Assembly (NCBI GenBank): GCA_036279295.1
Contig: DASUJK010000061.1
Coordinates: 1-43,393, forward strand
Source: DATEPR01 sp036279295
GTDB lineage: Bacteria; Actinomycetota; Actinomycetes; Mycobacteriales; Pseudonocardiaceae
DNA: 43,393 nt
Direction of reading: 5' to 3'
The notes under the pieces were generated by a model. The model saw nothing but the letters and a program-made list of their open reading frames with translations. It did no database searches and had not been told where the DNA came from. The position numbers and the translations under genes were made by a program. Shown one piece after another: positions 42,240 through 43,393 of this stretch (positions within the stretch are counted from its first letter, which is position 1; every line of letters starts with the position of its first letter).

Positions 42240-43019
42240 GTGCCCATGCTGCCTGGTGCAGAACCGTTCACCCACGACGGATCGACCGATGTCGGCGTGT
42301 TGCTGTGCCACGGTTTCACCGGCTCACCACAGAGCATGGCGCCGTGGGGAGCCAGGCTGGCCGAGGCCGGTTGGACCGTGCGCTGTCCGCTGCTGCCCGG
42401 GCACGGCACCCGGTGGCAGGACATGAACCGCACCGGCTGGCAGGACTGGTACCGCGCGGTGGACGAGGCGTTCGCGGAGTTGTCGGAGCGCTGCGCCACG
42501 GTGTTCGTGTTCGGCCTGTCCATGGGCGGCACGCTGGCGCTGCGGCTGGCCGAGGTGCACGGCCCCGAAGTGGCCGGGCTGGTGCTGGTCAACCCGTCGG
42601 TGACCACGGAGCGCAAGGACGCGGCGCTGCTGCCGCTGCTGGCCAAGATCGTGCCGTCGATGCCCGGTATCTCCAACGACGTCAAGAAGCCCGGCGCGAC
42701 CGAACTGGCCTACCGACGCCTGCCACTGCGCGCCGCGGCCAGCCTGAGCAAGCTGTGGGCCGTGGTCCGGGGCGATCTCGGTCGCGTCGAGCAGCCGCTG
42801 CTGCTGTTCCGGTCCGCCGTCGACCACGTGGTGGAACCGGTGAACGCGAAGATCATCCTGGAGGGCGTGCGCGGGTCGGACGTGCGGGAGATCGTGCTGC
42901 CGGACAGCTACCACGTGGCCACCCTGGACAACGACGCGTCGACGATCTTCGACGGGAGTGTCGAGTTCGTCGAGCGGGTGTGCCAGCGATCCGCTGCTCG
43001 GCCCGGGGAGGGGACGTGA
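42240..43019 (+). CDS. alpha/beta hydrolase (carboxylesterase/monoacylglycerol lipase-like)
   Basis: 259-aa serine hydrolase. HGFTGSPQSM forms the oxyanion loop, GLSMGG the nucleophile elbow, SAVDHVV the acid and SYHVATLDND the histidine, an arrangement typical of Est30-type carboxylesterases (PGHGTRWQDM and DWYRAVDEAF are also typical). It is likely cytoplasmic, acting on short-chain esters or monoglycerides. Start GTG 42240 has AGGGA 8 nt upstream. It is divergent from the acyltransferase and its stop overlaps the next start (GTGA), so the two rightward genes are coupled. Confidence 0.9.
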   Translation: MPMLPGAEPFTHDGSTDVGVLLCHGFTGSPQSMAPWGARLAEAGWTVRCPLLPGHGTRWQDMNRTGWQDWYRAVDEAFAELSERCATVFVFGLSMGGTLALRLAEVHGPEVAGLVLVNPSVTTERKDAALLPLLAKIVPSMPGISNDVKKPGATELAYRRLPLRAAASLSKLWAVVRGDLGRVEQPLLLFRSAVDHVVEPVNAKIILEGVRGSDVREIVLPDSYHVATLDNDASTIFDGSVEFVERVCQRSAARPGEGT

Positions 43020-43393
43020 CAAGGCGGCCGGGTGGTTCGGACGGACCGGAGGACGTCGACGCGGCTTTCGCCGAGATCGTGGCGAGCCTGGAGGCCGAGG
43101 GGCTCGGTGCGCAGTTCGACGATCCCATTCGCGAGGTGACCAACCCGGAACCGACAAGTACCGATGTGGCCCCGGTTTCCGACGACGCCAAGCCCACCGG
43201 TTGGCGGACGCCGGAGGCCAAGTGGGACCCCGACGCGGTCGCCGAGGACGAGCATTTCGTCCCACCCGACCCGCCGCCACTGCCCAGGCTGCGGCCGGGC
43301 ACCGTGTTCGGCATCGTGCTGATGGCCGTCGGGGTGCTGCTGCTGGCGGCGCCCAGCGTGATCGGGTTGGACCCCCGGATCGCGACCCCGCTG
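43016..43393 (+). CDS. membrane protein of unknown function (partial, right edge)
   Basis: 126 codons visible, open at the right edge. The first about 90 residues are acidic and Pro-rich (DAAFAEIVASLEAEGLGAQFDD; EDEHFVPPDPPPLPRLRPG), followed by a hydrophobic helix (TVFGIVLMAVGVLLLAAPSVIG). This layout is like actinobacterial DUF308-type small membrane proteins; the assignment is tentative. The GTG at 43016 has GGGGAGGGG just upstream and overlaps the esterase stop. Confidence 0.7.
   Translation, partial: MTRRPGGSDGPEDVDAAFAEIVASLEAEGLGAQFDDPIREVTNPEPTSTDVAPVSDDAKPTGWRTPEAKWDPDAVAEDEHFVPPDPPPLPRLRPGTVFGIVLMAVGVLLLAAPSVIGLDPRIATPL

Noticed and set aside
1..43393. CRISPR arrays, insertion sequences, tRNA-flanked integration sites
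   Set aside because: No repeated spacer pattern, transposase motif, integrase or tRNA with att-like repeats was noticed in reading the window.

Overview
The window is chromosomal DNA from a high-GC actinomycete, most likely a member of the Pseudonocardiales. Support comes from strong G/C third-position bias with many GTG starts, a DUF3046-recA-recX cluster, a mycobacterial-type recA intein, a mycothiol-dependent-type enzyme, and a long right-hand block that follows the order of Mycobacterium tuberculosis Rv2171 to Rv2182c (lppM, metF-like, mptA, Rv2175c-like, pknL, aroG, Rv2179c-like RNase, plsC), with extra genes inserted. No tRNA, rRNA, IS element or CRISPR array was found. The genus assignment is inference.

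Left part (1-12.5 kb): an ECF-like sigma factor fused to a zinc-binding, membrane-anchored anti-sigma-like tail (cut by the left edge); an ArsR / SRPBCC / amidohydrolase operon; a tail-anchored Nudix-like protein in a lower-GC patch; recX; recA carrying a 364-residue homing-endonuclease intein, with a LexA box upstream; DUF3046; a 42-residue membrane peptide; and a 1542-residue Lhr helicase.

Accessory middle (12.5-26.2 kb): an XRE/NB-ARC/TPR regulator (13069-15396) followed on the same strand by a 56-residue secreted peptide gene (12749-12919). Both have a copy of the inverted repeat TTGACTTTCA(A/G) in front of them. This looks like a regulator/exported-peptide signalling pair and is the most interesting item here. 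Next come a MerR regulator, an orphan domain resembling the N-terminus of RiPP (NHLM-type) export ABC transporters, a threonine/serine dehydratase-like enzyme, a secreted sialidase-fold protein, pantothenate kinase, a HEPN protein under a perfect LexA box, a YbaK-type deacylase, a GNAT enzyme, a PIN/HTH toxin-antitoxin pair and a DUF885 zinc peptidase.

Right part (26.2 kb to end): cell-envelope and central-metabolism genes. These are lppM, metF, a large lipoprotein with a possible GIY-YIG-like C-terminus, a TetR/SRPBCC divergent pair around a palindromic operator, an MptA/MptB mannosyltransferase overlapping an MFS exporter antisense, the Rv2175c-like/PknL phospho-signalling pair (here the kinase has four PASTA repeats), class II DAHP synthase behind a strong bidirectional terminator, a DUF2891 protein, an aminoglycoside phosphotransferase-like kinase, a phosphofructokinase with the PPi-dependent residue signature, the RNase AS-like exonuclease, an acyltransferase, an esterase, and a partial membrane protein at the right edge.

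All family assignments were made by reading sequences and recalling families; no database search was run.
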